Source of the DNA: Citrobacter sp. Res13-Sevr-PEB04-36
GTDB lineage: Bacteria; Pseudomonadota; Gammaproteobacteria; Enterobacterales; Enterobacteriaceae
NCBI RefSeq assembly: GCF_015672735.1
Contig: NZ_JADABY010000071.1
Coordinates: forward strand, 1-57,329
Direction of reading: 5' to 3'
Length of the DNA: 57,329 nt
Under the pieces are notes generated by a model, which was given only the letters and a program-made list of their open reading frames with translations, was not told the origin of the DNA and did not search any database. Of the stretch, positions 19,804 through 30,335 are shown in pieces (within the stretch, counting starts at the first letter, position 1; every line of letters starts with the position of its first letter). A program made the position numbers and the translations under genes.

Positions 19804-21141
19804 CTACTCTTTAAAGTCGTTTGCATCCAGCTCGTGTCGAGAAAGCAATTTATAGAATTCGGTGCGGTTGCGCCCCGCCATTCGCGCTGCGTGGGTCACG
19901 TTGCCTTTGGTTATTTGCAGCAGCTTACGCAGGTAGTTCAGTTCAAACTGGTTACGCGCTTCAACAAAGGTTGGCAAGGCGGTATTTTCACCTTCCAGCG
20001 CCTGCTCCACCAGCGCGTCACTAATCACTGGCGATGAGGTGAGCGCCACGCATTGTTCAATTACGTTGACCAGTTGGCGCACGTTGCCCGGCCAACTGGC
20101 GGTCATTAAACGCTTCATGGCATCGGTTGAAAATGCACGCACAAACGGTTTGTGCCGTTCTGCTGACTGACGCAGCAGATGGTTAGCCAACAGGGGAATG
20201 TCTTCCGCACGCTCAGCCAGAGGCGGGATCTTTAGACTCACCACATTGAGGCGATAGTAGAGATCCTCGCGGAATTCGCCACGCGCCATCGCCTTGGGTA
20301 AGTCGCGGTGCGTCGCGGAGACAATCCGCACATCAATGTCGATATCACGATTACTACCAAGGGGGCGGACTTTTCGCTCCTGCAACACGCGCAGCAATTT
20401 AACCTGCAACGGTGCGGGCATGTCACCTATCTCATCCAGAAACAGGGTCCCACCCTCGGCGGCCTGAAATAGCCCTTCACGATTGCTCACCGCACCGGTA
20501 AACGCGCCACGCGCATGACCAAACAGCTCAGACTCGAGCAGTTGTTCCGGCAATGCGCCGCAGTTAATTGCAATAAAAGGTTTGCTGCCGCGCGGGCTGG
20601 CATTATGGATAGCCTGAGCAAAAATTTCTTTACCGGTACCGCTTTGGCCGTTGATCAATACGCTGACGTCCGATTGTGCCACCATACGAGCCTGCTCTAA
20701 CAGGCGCAGCATCAACGGGCTGCGGGTGATTATCGATTCGCGCCATCCGTCATCAGTCGCCGGAGCAGATTGTTCCAGTGCCCCGTCAATGGCGTTATAT
20801 AACGCGTCTTTATCGACCGGCTTGGTGAGAAAGCTAAAAACACCTTGCTGGGTCGCTGCCACGGCGTCCGGAATTGAACCATGCGCAGTCAGAATAATCA
20901 CCGGCATGCCCGGCTGGACTTTCTGGATTTCGGTAAACAACTGCATGCCGTCCATTTCATCCATACGCAGATCGCTGATAACCAGATCAACTTTCTCACG
21001 GTTAAGCACCCGTAACCCTTCCTGGCCGCTTTCTGCGGTCACGACGCTGTAACCTTCGCTGGTTAAACGCATGCCGAGTAATTTTAATAATCCCGGATCG
21101 TCATCGACCAGCAATAAATGCGCGGGCTTACGGCTTATCAT
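19804..21141 (-). CDS. glrR: Sigma54-dependent response regulator GlrR (QseF)
   Basis: A 445-residue NtrC-type activator. Receiver domain 1-120 with phospho-acceptor Asp in VISDLRMDEMDG (about 56). AAA+ domain about 135-365 with Walker A GQSGTGKE, the sigma54-contact motif GAFTGA, and Walker B GGTLFLDEIGDMP. Fis-type HTH at the C terminus (GNVTHAARMAGRNRTEFYKLL). It activates glmY from TGTC-N10-GACA sites, three of which are seen at 23693-23806. The start overlaps the qseG stop (ATGA). Confidence 0.98.
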   Translation of the reverse strand: MISRKPAHLLLVDDDPGLLKLLGMRLTSEGYSVVTAESGQEGLRVLNREKVDLVISDLRMDEMDGMQLFTEIQKVQPGMPVIILTAHGSIPDAVAATQQGVFSFLTKPVDKDALYNAIDGALEQSAPATDDGWRESIITRSPLMLRLLEQARMVAQSDVSVLINGQSGTGKEIFAQAIHNASPRGSKPFIAINCGALPEQLLESELFGHARGAFTGAVSNREGLFQAAEGGTLFLDEIGDMPAPLQVKLLRVLQERKVRPLGSNRDIDIDVRIVSATHRDLPKAMARGEFREDLYYRLNVVSLKIPPLAERAEDIPLLANHLLRQSAERHKPFVRAFSTDAMKRLMTASWPGNVRQLVNVIEQCVALTSSPVISDALVEQALEGENTALPTFVEARNQFELNYLRKLLQITKGNVTHAARMAGRNRTEFYKLLSRHELDANDFKE

Positions 21142-21881
21142 GGCGTTACCTCATCGTTCGAGGACGCTGAGCCGACGGCGTCGTCAGGTGTGGTAAGTTT
21201 ATCATTCCCATGCAGCGCATCAGGATTGTAACTACCGGCAGGCTTACGCGTTGAAAGCTGGCGTTCAATATCAGTCAGATTTTCCAGTTTGCGGGTAGTG
21301 AGATCGAGCTGCGCCTGCAAAAGCTGTTGCTGTTGACGCAGCGTATCAAGATCGCTGTCTGACGCCTGTTGAAGTTTGCTGTAGCGCATGCGCTCTTCAG
21401 CTAACTGTAGCTGCAGAGTTTGCCCGCTAAACCAGACATGATACAGCGGTCGTACCTGCGCCGGAATTTGTGGGCTGAGCGCATCAAGTCGCGTCACCAC
21501 GTCCCGTCTTTCTGGCGGTGTGATATTAGCGCTGGCGAGCAGGATCCCGCGCTTAAATGCGCCCTGCCAGGTGTCCGTCAACTGGGTACTGGCCTCGCTA
21601 CGGGCCTGAACCGGCATCAGACGATCGGCACAATCCATGGCTCGCAGCCAGTACAGGGGATTGGTATCTGTAGTCTGCCCCTGTAGCGACCAGATATCCA
21701 CGCACTCGGTTGAAAGGTAATCCGCCAGCTGATAGGGCGGGATTTTTTCCTGCGAGGGATCGCCGATAATATGATCCACCGAGTGTGGTACGCACCCCGC
21801 CAGCACCAGGCACGGCAAACTCAGCAATAATACGCGGCGGAAAAAATGTCGTTTAAGCATTCGGACAACAACGTGTGGCAT
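21138..21881 (-). CDS. qseG: Outer-membrane lipoprotein QseG (YfhG)
   Basis: A 247-residue lipoprotein with lipobox VLAGC, encoded between the kinase GlrK and regulator GlrR. In E. coli QseG interacts with GlrK and promotes its activity. The C-terminal half is Gln/Leu-rich and coiled-coil-like (LDTLRQQQQLLQAQLDL). The ATG at 21881 is chosen because GGTGAG precedes it; a later ATG at 21860 lacks a ribosome site. The N-terminal 30 residues and the tail differ most from the E. coli protein as I recall it. Confidence 0.93.
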   Translation of the reverse strand: MPHVVVRMLKRHFFRRVLLLSLPCLVLAGCVPHSVDHIIGDPSQEKIPPYQLADYLSTECVDIWSLQGQTTDTNPLYWLRAMDCADRLMPVQARSEASTQLTDTWQGAFKRGILLASANITPPERRDVVTRLDALSPQIPAQVRPLYHVWFSGQTLQLQLAEERMRYSKLQQASDSDLDTLRQQQQLLQAQLDLTTRKLENLTDIERQLSTRKPAGSYNPDALHGNDKLTTPDDAVGSASSNDEVTP

Positions 21882-21903
21882 ACTCACCAAACTTAGATTC
21901 ATT

Positions 21904-23334
21904 TTAATGGTTTTTCGTTGCAGATAGCGGCAGCTCTATGCGGAAACAAACGCCTTGCGCATGATCGTCGACCAGGTACAGTTCTCCCCGCATACGGCGG
22001 ATACAATCCCTGGCGATGCTGAGCCCCAATCCGCTTCCTTTTACCGCCCCTTTTCGCTGATGGCTCCCCTGGAAAAAAGGCTCGAAGATCATGGTCTTTT
22101 CTGCTTGCGGAATCGGCGTACCGGTATTCATTACGTCAATGTACACCGTCGTGCCATGCAACATGCTGCGAATACAAATGGTACCGGATTCAGCACCATA
22201 GTGCACCGCATTGGAATAAAGATTGTCCAGCACGCTCGTTAACAGCACTGGCTCTGCCAGACAGGCGCTTTCTACCAGCGCCACATCAGTATGTATCATT
22301 TTGGCGCGCGCGGGCAGACTATGTGCAGAAACCACCCTCTCGACGAGCGGCGCGATTTCAACTCTTTCCAGTTCGATCACGTCATCAGCCAGCTTGCGGT
22401 TGTAATCAAGCAGTTGTTCAATCAGTTTTTGCAGATTGCGGCTGCTGTCATCGAGGATCCCGACAACTTCTTTTTGTTCCGGCGTCAGCGGGCCAACGAC
22501 CTGATCGGCCAGCAGTTCAGTTCCCTCACGCATGCTCGCTAACGGCGTTTTGAGTTCGTGCGAGAGATGGCGTAAAAATTGATGTCGCTGAGATTCAAGC
22601 CACGAGAGGCGTTCACTTAGCCAGACAATACGCTGCCCCACCGATCGCAGCTCTCGCGGACCGGTAAACGACACGGTATCACCCAGCGAGCGGCCTTCCC
22701 CCAGACGGTTGATCATCCGTTCAATGGCTTTTACCGGACCGATAATCATCCGCGTGAACAGCAGTACCATCGTCAGACTGACGAGAAACAGCACCAGCGC
22801 CTGCCAGCCAAAGAATTGACCACGTTCAGCAATTTCTTGCTGCAGCTGCTGGCCGCGCGAGAAGACCACGGTGCGCGTGGCCTGCACCATCTCAGTATTG
22901 GCACTGGCAAAGGCCTCAAGGCGCGCTGCCGCCACGCTGTCGGGGCCGCTGTTTTGACATTGCAACTGCGCGAGATCGTTCAGATCCTGGCGCAGCGCCT
23001 GATAGAGCTTAACGTCCGGCAACACGCCCGCATGGGCATCCAGCATATCGCTGTAGCGTTTACGCTGTCCCTGATAAACCTTCGCCAACGTCGGGTCATC
23101 TAACACGCAGTATTGCCGATAACTACGTTCCATCTCCAGCGCCGCGTTGGTCATCGCCTCGCTCCGCCGGGCGTCAATCAGCGTGGTGCGGTTAGTCATC
23201 GCCGCCTGGGCGCTCAGGGTATTCAGACTTTGCCACGCCTGCCAGGCCAGAACTAACAAGGGCAGCAGGATCAGCAAAAATGCCAGCGTAACCAACTGAC
23301 GTAAAGACCGGGGGAAAACAGACCAGCGCTTCAA
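21904..23334 (-). CDS. glrK: Sensor histidine kinase GlrK (QseE, YfhK)
   Basis: A 476-residue inner-membrane kinase that phosphorylates GlrR. TM1 about 15-33, periplasmic sensor about 34-170, TM2 about 171-190, HAMP, dimerisation/phospho-acceptor motif FLRHLSHELKTPLASM, and HATPase motifs DNLYSNAVHYG and GSGLGLSIA. The start is TTG at 23334, giving MKRWSVFPRSLRQLV as in E. coli; the frame continues upstream without a plausible ribosome site. It is the first gene of the operon that also encodes QseG, GlrR and GlnB. Confidence 0.95.
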   Translation of the reverse strand: MKRWSVFPRSLRQLVTLAFLLILLPLLVLAWQAWQSLNTLSAQAAMTNRTTLIDARRSEAMTNAALEMERSYRQYCVLDDPTLAKVYQGQRKRYSDMLDAHAGVLPDVKLYQALRQDLNDLAQLQCQNSGPDSVAAARLEAFASANTEMVQATRTVVFSRGQQLQQEIAERGQFFGWQALVLFLVSLTMVLLFTRMIIGPVKAIERMINRLGEGRSLGDTVSFTGPRELRSVGQRIVWLSERLSWLESQRHQFLRHLSHELKTPLASMREGTELLADQVVGPLTPEQKEVVGILDDSSRNLQKLIEQLLDYNRKLADDVIELERVEIAPLVERVVSAHSLPARAKMIHTDVALVESACLAEPVLLTSVLDNLYSNAVHYGAESGTICIRSMLHGTTVYIDVMNTGTPIPQAEKTMIFEPFFQGSHQRKGAVKGSGLGLSIARDCIRRMRGELYLVDDHAQGVCFRIELPLSATKNH

Positions 23335-23392
23335 GGCGTTACTCTCAACGGAAACGAATAAGAAGATGCTAACTGAGGGGAACGCCAGATAC

Positions 23393-23576
23393 AACAAAGC
23401 CGGGATTTACCCGGCTTTGTTATGGAATAAGGCGGTGCCTAACTCGACGTTTCGCCCGGAGTTTGATATAGCGAGGCTAATATCAGAAGTTGGACGGCAG
23501 GCACCTTGTTGTGCGTCATTCGAAGTTTATGTAGCGCGTCCCGAAGGGGCTGACATAAGAAGGTGAATGAGCCACT
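23393..23576 (-). ncRNA. glmY: Small RNA GlmY
   Basis: A 184-nt RNA whose sequence from AGTGGCTCATTCACC to the terminal hairpin nearly matches E. coli GlmY as recalled. It sequesters the adaptor RapZ and so spares GlmZ, which activates glmS translation, linking the gene to amino-sugar and envelope precursor supply. Seen: a central hairpin (CAGCCCCTTCGGGACG) and a 3' intrinsic terminator (ACAAAGCCGGG/CCCGGCTTTGT, loop TAAAT) at 23393-23421. It sits between glrK and purL, as in E. coli. An overlapping open frame is a coincidence. Confidence 0.96.
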
Positions 23577-23583
23577 GCTTAGT

Positions 23584-23604
23584 ATTATGCAGCAAGCGTG
23601 CCAA
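23584..23604 (-). promoter_or_regulatory. Overlapping sigma54 and sigma70 promoters of glmY
   Basis: Minus strand TTGGCACGCTTGCTGCA carries GG and GC separated by exactly 10 nt (-25/-24 at 23602-23601, -13/-12 at 23590-23589), placing +1 at 23577, next to the RNA's 5' end. CATAAT (23589-23584) is a sigma70 -10 giving the same start. This dual arrangement is established for enteric glmY. Confidence 0.88.
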
Positions 23605-23621
23605 TAATCAAAACAAATTAT

Positions 23622-23634
23622 TAACACAATGATA
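23622..23634 (-). promoter_or_regulatory. Candidate IHF site near -50 of glmY
   Basis: TATCATTGTGTTA on the minus strand matches WATCAA-N4-TTR with one mismatch. It lies between the promoter and the GlrR sites, where IHF bending would bring GlrR to sigma54 polymerase. Confidence 0.5.
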
Positions 23635-23692
23635 AATATACAAAATATACTTATTTGAGCGATGAATGATTTTGACCGTTTTTTGCGCCATG

Positions 23693-23710
23693 TGTCGCTA
23701 ATTAGCAACA
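23693..23710. promoter_or_regulatory. GlrR binding site, promoter-proximal
   Basis: TGTC-N10-AACA, 7 of 8 positions of the GlrR motif TGTC-N10-GACA, centred about 125 bp upstream of the glmY start. Confidence 0.7.
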
Positions 23711-23740
23711 CCTGTAGCACTTAAACACAAAACACTTATA

Positions 23741-23753
23741 AATCAATTAATTA
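23741..23753 (+). promoter_or_regulatory. Candidate IHF site near -170 of glmY
   Basis: AATCAATTAATTA is an exact match to WATCAA-N4-TTR. It sits between the promoter-proximal and middle GlrR sites. Confidence 0.55.
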
Positions 23754-23755
23754 AA

Positions 23756-23773
23756 TGTCTCTTTTTGACGACG
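23756..23773. promoter_or_regulatory. GlrR binding site, middle
   Basis: TGTC-N10-GACG, 7 of 8 motif positions, 63 bp upstream of the proximal site (six helical turns), so on the same DNA face. Confidence 0.7.
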
Positions 23774-23788
23774 CTACCCTACCCTCGA

Positions 23789-23806
23789 TGTCGGGAATTC
23801 CCGACA
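23789..23806. promoter_or_regulatory. GlrR binding site, distal and perfectly palindromic
   Basis: TGTCGGGAATTCCCGACA is a perfect 18-bp palindrome matching TGTC-N10-GACA at every fixed position. It is the strongest of the three sites and 33 bp (three turns) from the middle one. Confidence 0.85.
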
Positions 23807-23838
23807 CTTTAATTTTGCGGCGCAAGCACTGAGTTTAT

Positions 23839-23969
23839 TGCCGGATGGCGGCGTAAACGCCTTATCCAGCCTACAACCGCTCTTCCCCGTAGGCCTGATA
23901 AGCGCAGCGCCATCAGGCAGTATCGCGCACATTGCCGGATGACGGCGTAAACGCCTTATCCGGCCTACA
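23839..23969. repeat. BIME with three REP units between glmY and purL
   Basis: Three REP units occur at 23839-23873, 23889-23918 and 23933-23968 in alternating orientation, with typical GCCGGATGGCG and CTTATCC cores. They fill the space between the GlrR sites and the purL terminator. Confidence 0.85.
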
Positions 23970-23973
23970 ACAT

Positions 23974-23998
23974 AAAAAAGCCCCTCACGTGGAGGGGC
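23974..23998 (-). terminator. Intrinsic terminator of purL
   Basis: On the minus strand GCCCCTC, CACGT loop, GAGGGGC, then TTTTTT, 22 nt after the purL stop. Confidence 0.9.
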
Positions 23999-24019
23999 CA
24001 GGGACATCACTCGGGCGCA

Positions 24020-27000
24020 TTAGCCAAGTTGTTTACGCGCGTTACGGAAGATGCGCATCCACGGGCTGTCCTCACCCCAATTTTCCGGGTGCCAGGAGTT
24101 GCTCACGGTACGGAACACGCGTTCCGGGTGCGGCATCATGATCGTTACGCGGCCATTTTCGGTAGTCACCGCGGTGATCCCATTTGGCGAACCGTTCGGG
24201 TTAGCCGGATAGGTTTCGGTGACCTTGCCGAAGTTGTCGACGAAACGCAACGCCACCAGCCCTTTGCTTTCAAGCGCAGCCAGATGCGCACCGTCACGCA
24301 CTTCGACATGACCTTCACCGTGAGAAACGGCGATTGGCATACGTGAGCCTTCCATACTTTGCAGCAGCAAAGATGGGCTGCTGGCGACTTCTACCAGACT
24401 AAAGCGCGCTTCGAAGCGATCGGAGTGGTTACGCACAAAGCGTGGCCACAGGTCGCTGCCCGGGATCAGTTCACGCAGGTTAGACATCATCTGACAGCCG
24501 TTACACACCCCAAGCGCCAGCGTCTGCGGGCGATGGAAGAAGGTTTCAAACTCATCACGCACGCGGTTGTTGAACAGAATGGATTTCGCCCAACCTTCAC
24601 CGGCACCTAATACGTCACCGTAAGAGAAGCCGCCACAGGCCACCAGCGCCTGGAAATTCCCCAGACCAATGCGCCCACCCAGCAGATCGCTCATGTGAAC
24701 GTCGATGGCATCAAAGCCCGCACGGTGGAACGCCGCAGCCATTTCAACGTGGGAGTTAACGCCCTGCTCGCGCAGCACGGCCACTTTGGGGCGTGCGCCG
24801 GTCGCAATATACGGGGCTGCAACGTCTTCGTTGATATCAAACGACAGTTTTACGTTAAGGCCTGGATCGGCATCGTTGGCTTTGGCGTCATGCTCCTGAT
24901 CGGCACATTCCGGGTTGTCGCGCAGACGCTGCATCTGCCAGGTGGTTTCGGCCCACCACATACGCAGCGTGGAGCGGCTTTCGCTGAACACCGTCTGACC
25001 GTTGGCAGTAATCACAAAACGGTCGCTGGCTTCAGCCTGGCCAACATAGTGAACGCAGTCACCGAGGCCATGCTGTGCCAGCAGCGCTTCTACCGCCTCA
25101 CGATCCGCCGCGCGAACCTGAATCACCGCGCCTAACTCTTCGTTAAACAGTGCCGCCAGGCGGTCATCGCCGAGCGTGCTGATATCCGCCTGAATACCGC
25201 AGTGACCGGTAAAGGCCATCTCCGCCAGCGTCACCAGCAGACCACCGTCAGAACGGTCGTGGTAGGCCAACAGCTTACGCGCAGCAACCAGCGCCTGCAT
25301 GGCATCATAGAAGCCTTTCAGCTGCGCAACGTTGCGGACATCCGCCGGTTTGTCGCCCAGTTGGCGATAGACCTGCGCCAGGGCAGTCGCACCCAACGCG
25401 TTATGACCCAGACCGAGGTCAATCAGCAGCAGGGCGTTGTCTTCGGTTGAGAGTTCAGGGGTGATGGTGTGACGGACATCTTCCACACGGGCAAACGCGG
25501 TGATCACCAGCGACAGCGGCGAGGTCATTTCGCGCTGTTCGTTGCCTTCCTGCCAGCGGGTTTTCATCGACATGGAGTCTTTACCCACCGGGATGGTCAG
25601 GCCAAGCGCCGGGCATAGCTCTTCCCCTACCGCTTTGACCGCTTCGTACAACCCGGCATCTTCGCCAGGGTGACCGGCTGCGGCCATCCAGTTGGCGGAG
25701 AGCTTGATTCGTTTAATATCGCCAATCTGCGTCGCCGCAATGTTGGTCAGCGCTTCCCCCACTGCCAGACGGGCAGAGGCAGAGAAGTCCAGCAGCGCAA
25801 CCGGCGCACGCTCACCGAGAGACATCGCTTCACCATAATAGCTATCCAGGCTGGCGGTGGTCACCGCGCAGTTCGCCACCGGGATCTGCCACGGCCCGAC
25901 CATTTGGTCGCGCGCTACCATGCCGGTGACAGTACGGTCGCCGATGGTTACGAGGAACGTTTTTTCTGCGACGGCGGGCAGGTGCAGCACGCGGTTGACC
26001 GCATCGGCCAGCGTAATCTGCTCCCGCGCAAGCTGCTCGCCCTTCGCTTTCAGCGTTTGCACATCGCGGGTCATTTTTGGTGTTTTGCCCAGCAGTACAT
26101 CAAGCGGTAGATCGATCGGTTGATTATCGAAATGACGGTCATTCATCGAAAGATGCTGCTCTTCGGTGGCCTCACCGATCACCGCATACGGTGCGCGCTC
26201 GCGCTTACACAGTTCGTCAAACAGCGGCAACTGATCGGCAGCAACCGCCAGGACGTAACGCTCCTGAGATTCGTTACACCAGATCTCCAGCGGGCTCATG
26301 CCTGGCTCATCGCTTAAGATATCGCGCAGCTCAAATTTACCGCCGCGCCCGCCGTCGCTGACCAGCTCAGGCATCGCATTAGACAGACCGCCCGCACCCA
26401 CGTCGTGGATGAACAGAATCGGGTTCGCATCCCCCATCTGCCAGCAGCGGTCAATAACTTCCTGACAGCGGCGTTCCATTTCCGGGTTGTCGCGCTGTAC
26501 GGAAGCGAAATCCAGATCGGCATCGGACTGGCCGGAGGCCATTGAAGAAGCCGCCCCGCCGCCAAGCCCGATATTCATTGCCGGACCGCCGAGAACGATA
26601 AGCTTCGCACCAACGACAATCTCACCTTTCTGCACGTGATCGGCGCGGATATTGCCGATCCCACCTGCCAGCATGATCGGTTTATGATAGCCGCGCAGCT
26701 CTTCACCGTTGTGGCTGTTCACTTTCTCTTCATAGGTACGGAAGTAGCCAGTCAACGCCGGACGACCAAATTCGTTGTTAAACGCCGCGCCGCCCAACGG
26801 GCCTTCGGTCATGATATCCAGTGCGGTAACGATACGATCCGGTTTACCAAAATCTTCTTCCCACGGCTGTTCAAAGCCAGGTATACGCAGGTTGGACACG
26901 GAGAAACCCACCAGCCCGGCTTTCGGCTTCGCACCGCGTCCGGTGGCACCCTCATCGCGGATTTCACCGCCGGAGCCAGTTGCTGCGCCCGGCCACGGAG

Positions 27001-27907
27001 AGATTGCGGTCGGGTGGTTGTGGGTTTCGACCTTCATCAGGATATGCGCAGGCTCCTGATGGAAATCGTAACGACCGGTTTGATGGTCAGCGAAGTAGCG
27101 CCCGACCTCAGAACCTTCCATCACCGCCGCGTTATCTTTATAGGCTGACAAGACGTGATCCGGCGTGGTTTCGAAGGTGTTTTTAATCATCTTGAACAGC
27201 GACTTCGGCTGCGGTTTACCGTCGATGACCCAGTCGGCGTTAAAAATTTTATGGCGGCAGTGCTCAGAGTTAGCCTGCGCAAACATGTACAACTCGATGT
27301 CGTTCGGGTTGCGTCCCAGTTTGATAAACGCATCCTGTAAATAGTCGATTTCATCGTCTGCCAGTGCCAGACCCAGACGCAGGTTCGCGTCGATCAGCGC
27401 CTGACGGCCAGCACCCAGCAGGTCAACGCTGGAAACCGGCGCCGGCTGGTGATGAGCAAACAGCGCTTGTGCATCGTCCAGCGCAGAGAAAACCGTTTCC
27501 ATCATGCGGTCGTGCAGCGCGGCAGCCACTTCCTGCCATTGTTCTGCGCTCAGCGTGGAAGCTTCAACATACCAGGCAACGCCACGTTCCAGACGGCTAA
27601 TCTGCTGCAAGCCGCAATTGTGGGCAATGTCAGTCGCTTTAGAAGACCAGGGGGAGATGGTGCCCGGGCGAGGCGTTACCAGCAGCAGCTTGCCCTCTGG
27701 GGTGCGGCTGCTGAGACTTGGACCGTATTGCAATAAGCGTGCAAGTTGCGCGTGCTCATCCTCGTTTAACGGGGCATTCAGGTCAGCAAAATGGACATAC
27801 TCGGCGTAAATCGTGTGGACCTGAAGATTGGCCGCCTGAAAACGCGCCAGCAATTTGTTAATACGGAATGCAGACAGTGCAGGCGAACCACGCAGAATTT
27901 CCATCAT
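24020..27907 (-). CDS. purL: Phosphoribosylformylglycinamidine synthase
   Basis: Fourth step of purine synthesis: FGAR, ATP and glutamine to FGAM. The single-chain 1295-residue form has an N-terminal domain, a tandem PurM-like synthase region ([25 protein letters not shown] near 290-320, [11 protein letters not shown] near 445) and a C-terminal class I glutaminase (nucleophile Cys in [10 protein letters not shown] near 1135; His in [10 protein letters not shown] near 1260). The start is the first of two ATGs at 27907 ([10 protein letters not shown]) with GAGAGA upstream. The frame runs open a further 39 codons upstream through the promoter; this extension is not coding. It is regulated by PurR and closed by the terminator above. 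Confidence 0.98.
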   Translation of the reverse strand: MMEILRGSPALSAFRINKLLARFQAANLQVHTIYAEYVHFADLNAPLNEDEHAQLARLLQYGPSLSSRTPEGKLLLVTPRPGTISPWSSKATDIAHNCGLQQISRLERGVAWYVEASTLSAEQWQEVAAALHDRMMETVFSALDDAQALFAHHQPAPVSSVDLLGAGRQALIDANLRLGLALADDEIDYLQDAFIKLGRNPNDIELYMFAQANSEHCRHKIFNADWVIDGKPQPKSLFKMIKNTFETTPDHVLSAYKDNAAVMEGSEVGRYFADHQTGRYDFHQEPAHILMKVETHNHPTAISPWPGAATGSGGEIRDEGATGRGAKPKAGLVGFSVSNLRIPGFEQPWEEDFGKPDRIVTALDIMTEGPLGGAAFNNEFGRPALTGYFRTYEEKVNSHNGEELRGYHKPIMLAGGIGNIRADHVQKGEIVVGAKLIVLGGPAMNIGLGGGAASSMASGQSDADLDFASVQRDNPEMERRCQEVIDRCWQMGDANPILFIHDVGAGGLSNAMPELVSDGGRGGKFELRDILSDEPGMSPLEIWCNESQERYVLAVAADQLPLFDELCKRERAPYAVIGEATEEQHLSMNDRHFDNQPIDLPLDVLLGKTPKMTRDVQTLKAKGEQLAREQITLADAVNRVLHLPAVAEKTFLVTIGDRTVTGMVARDQMVGPWQIPVANCAVTTASLDSYYGEAMSLGERAPVALLDFSASARLAVGEALTNIAATQIGDIKRIKLSANWMAAAGHPGEDAGLYEAVKAVGEELCPALGLTIPVGKDSMSMKTRWQEGNEQREMTSPLSLVITAFARVEDVRHTITPELSTEDNALLLIDLGLGHNALGATALAQVYRQLGDKPADVRNVAQLKGFYDAMQALVAARKLLAYHDRSDGGLLVTLAEMAFTGHCGIQADISTLGDDRLAALFNEELGAVIQVRAADREAVEALLAQHGLGDCVHYVGQAEASDRFVITANGQTVFSESRSTLRMWWAETTWQMQRLRDNPECADQEHDAKANDADPGLNVKLSFDINEDVAAPYIATGARPKVAVLREQGVNSHVEMAAAFHRAGFDAIDVHMSDLLGGRIGLGNFQALVACGGFSYGDVLGAGEGWAKSILFNNRVRDEFETFFHRPQTLALGVCNGCQMMSNLRELIPGSDLWPRFVRNHSDRFEARFSLVEVASSPSLLLQSMEGSRMPIAVSHGEGHVEVRDGAHLAALESKGLVALRFVDNFGKVTETYPANPNGSPNGITAVTTENGRVTIMMPHPERVFRTVSNSWHPENWGEDSPWMRIFRNARKQLG

Positions 27908-27971
27908 AAGTCTCTCGTCTTCGAAGCGCCGGAGGCGCTTATAAGTGTGCGCAAGGGGGGAAACGGGCATC

Positions 27972-27977
27972 ATTATA
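27972..27977 (-). promoter_or_regulatory. purL promoter -10
   Basis: Minus strand TATAAT lies 65 nt upstream of the purL start, just downstream of the PurR box, which covers the poor -35 region. Confidence 0.7.
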
Positions 27978-27994
27978 AAGAATCTGCCGCGCCG

Positions 27995-28010
27995 ACGAAA
28001 CCGTTTGCGT
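27995..28010. promoter_or_regulatory. PurR operator of purL
   Basis: ACGAAACCGTTTGCGT is the reverse complement of the PurR consensus with one mismatch. It overlaps the -35 region of purL, the position expected for direct repression by PurR with hypoxanthine or guanine. Confidence 0.85.
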
Positions 28011-28175
28011 CGAAATAAAATCACAACCTGTAGTTATCATCTAATGCGGCCGCCATTCTGAATGAGTTGCCAATTGACGCAAGTTTAAGCAAAATGCCGC
28101 TCATTGATGATGAATTCACGTCCTAATCACGACCATAGCAGACTGAAACAACGCACGGTTCAGAGAATTAACTAA

Positions 28176-29726
28176 TTGAAAAAATTAAAGATTAATTATC
28201 TGTTTATCGGCATTTTGACGTTGCTGCTGGCAGCGGCCTTGTGGCCATCTATTCCCTGGTTCGGTAAAGCCGACAATCGTATCGCCGCCATTCAATCGCG
28301 GGGAGAGCTGCGCGTCAGTACCATTGACTCTCCGTTAACGCATTCCACCCTTACCGGGAAACGTTTCGGGCTGGATTATGAGCTGGCCCAACAGTTTGCC
28401 CGCTATTTAGGCGTGAAGTTAAAAATCACGGTGCGCCAGAACATCAGCCAACTTTTTGACGACCTCGATAACGGCGAAGCCGATCTGCTCGCCGCCGGTC
28501 TGGTGTATAACAGTGAACGGGTTAAAAATTACCAACCCGGCCCCACCTACTACTCGGTTTCCCAGCAACTGGTGTATCGGGTCGGGCAATATCGTCCGCG
28601 CACCCTGGCCAGCGTGACCGATAAACAACTGACTATCGCCCCCGGGCACGTGGTGGTGAATGACCTGCAACACCTGAAAGAGACAAAATATCCTGAACTA
28701 AGCTGGAAGGTCGATGACAAAAAGGGCACCACGGAACTGCTTGATGATGTCATCAACGGTAAGCTGGACTACACCATTGCCGATTCTGTGGCGATAAGCC
28801 TGTACCAGCGCGTACATCCTGAACTGGCCGTGGCGCTGGATGTTTCCGACGAACAGCCGGTAACCTGGTTTAGCCCGCTGGATAACGACAATACGCTCTC
28901 CGCTGCCCTGCTGGATTTCTTTAATACCATCAATGAAGACGGGTTACTGGCACGGCTGGAAGAAAAATATCTCGGGCATGGCAATGATTTTGACTATGTC
29001 GATACCCGTACTTTTTTACGGGCAGTCGATAGCGTATTACCAGATCTCAAACCACTGTTTGAGAAATATGCGCAGGAGATAGACTGGCGACTGCTGGCAG
29101 CCATCTCTTATCAGGAATCGCACTGGGATGCACAGGCCACCTCCCCAACGGGTGTACGTGGTCTGATGATGCTGACTAAAAATACTGCCCAGAGTCTGGG
29201 ATTAACTGACCGAACCGACGCCGAGCAAAGCATCAGCGGGGGCGCGCGCTATCTGCAGGATATGATGAGTAAAGTTCCGGATACCGTCCCTGAGGGAGAA
29301 CGGATCTGGTTTGCGCTTGCCGCCTATAATATGGGGTATGCGCATATGCTGGATGCCCGCGCGCTGACGGTAAAAACCAAAGGCAACCCGGACAGCTGGG
29401 CCGACGTAAAACAGCGCTTGCCGCTGCTCAGCCAAAAGCCCTGGTACAAAAAACTGACCTATGGCTATGCGCGCGGCCACGAAGCCTATGCCTACGTAGA
29501 GAATATCCGTAAGTATCAGATAAGCCTGGTGGGGTACCTGCAGGAGAAAGAAAAGCAGGCGATCGAAACGCAGCAACTGGCGCAGGATTATCCGGCGGTT
29601 TCGCCAGCGGAGCTGTTAGGGAAAGAGAAATTCCCGCTCTCTGCGTTTCTCTCGCAAACCTCGTCGAACTATCTGACGCACACCCCTTCACTGCTGTTTT
29701 CCCCGCAGAAGAAGGAGGAAAAGTAG
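28176..29726 (+). CDS. mltF: Membrane-bound lytic transglycosylase F
   Basis: A 516-residue murein transglycosylase that cleaves glycan strands to 1,6-anhydroMurNAc ends at the outer membrane. Residues 1-30 form an N-terminal hydrophobic export signal. About 40-270 is an ABC-substrate-binding-like domain ([29 protein letters not shown]). About 285-470 is the SLT domain with catalytic Glu in [21 protein letters not shown], followed by AAYNMGYAH. The start codon is TTG, as recalled for E. coli. The anhydromuropeptides it frees are the source of MurNAc-6P handled by the nearby murQ. Confidence 0.96.
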   Translation: MKKLKINYLFIGILTLLLAAALWPSIPWFGKADNRIAAIQSRGELRVSTIDSPLTHSTLTGKRFGLDYELAQQFARYLGVKLKITVRQNISQLFDDLDNGEADLLAAGLVYNSERVKNYQPGPTYYSVSQQLVYRVGQYRPRTLASVTDKQLTIAPGHVVVNDLQHLKETKYPELSWKVDDKKGTTELLDDVINGKLDYTIADSVAISLYQRVHPELAVALDVSDEQPVTWFSPLDNDNTLSAALLDFFNTINEDGLLARLEEKYLGHGNDFDYVDTRTFLRAVDSVLPDLKPLFEKYAQEIDWRLLAAISYQESHWDAQATSPTGVRGLMMLTKNTAQSLGLTDRTDAEQSISGGARYLQDMMSKVPDTVPEGERIWFALAAYNMGYAHMLDARALTVKTKGNPDSWADVKQRLPLLSQKPWYKKLTYGYARGHEAYAYVENIRKYQISLVGYLQEKEKQAIETQQLAQDYPAVSPAELLGKEKFPLSAFLSQTSSNYLTHTPSLLFSPQKKEEK

Positions 29727-29737
29727 TAGCATACTCA

Positions 29738-29773
29738 TGCCGGATGGCGGCTTAAAAGCCTTATCCGGCCTAC
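29738..29773. repeat. Single REP element between mltF and tadA
   Basis: GCCGGATGGCGGCTTAAAAGCCTTATCCGGC forms a stem-loop in the convergent mltF/tadA gap and is likely the 3'-end structure for both mRNAs. Confidence 0.8.
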
Positions 29774-29781
29774 CGCTGCAA

Positions 29782-30330
<549 letters not shown>

Positions 30331-30335
30331 TTACT

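Noticed and set aside
23439-23720. 93-codon minus-strand frame across glmY and its promoter
   Set aside because: The region is explained by the small RNA and its control sites; no ribosome site suits the frame.
23774-24010. 78-codon minus-strand frame in the REP-rich gap
   Set aside because: It is made of translated REP repeats and the purL terminator.
27908-28024. Possible 39-residue N-terminal extension of PurL
   Set aside because: The stretch contains the -10 and PurR operator, and the standard start MMEILRGSP has a ribosome site.
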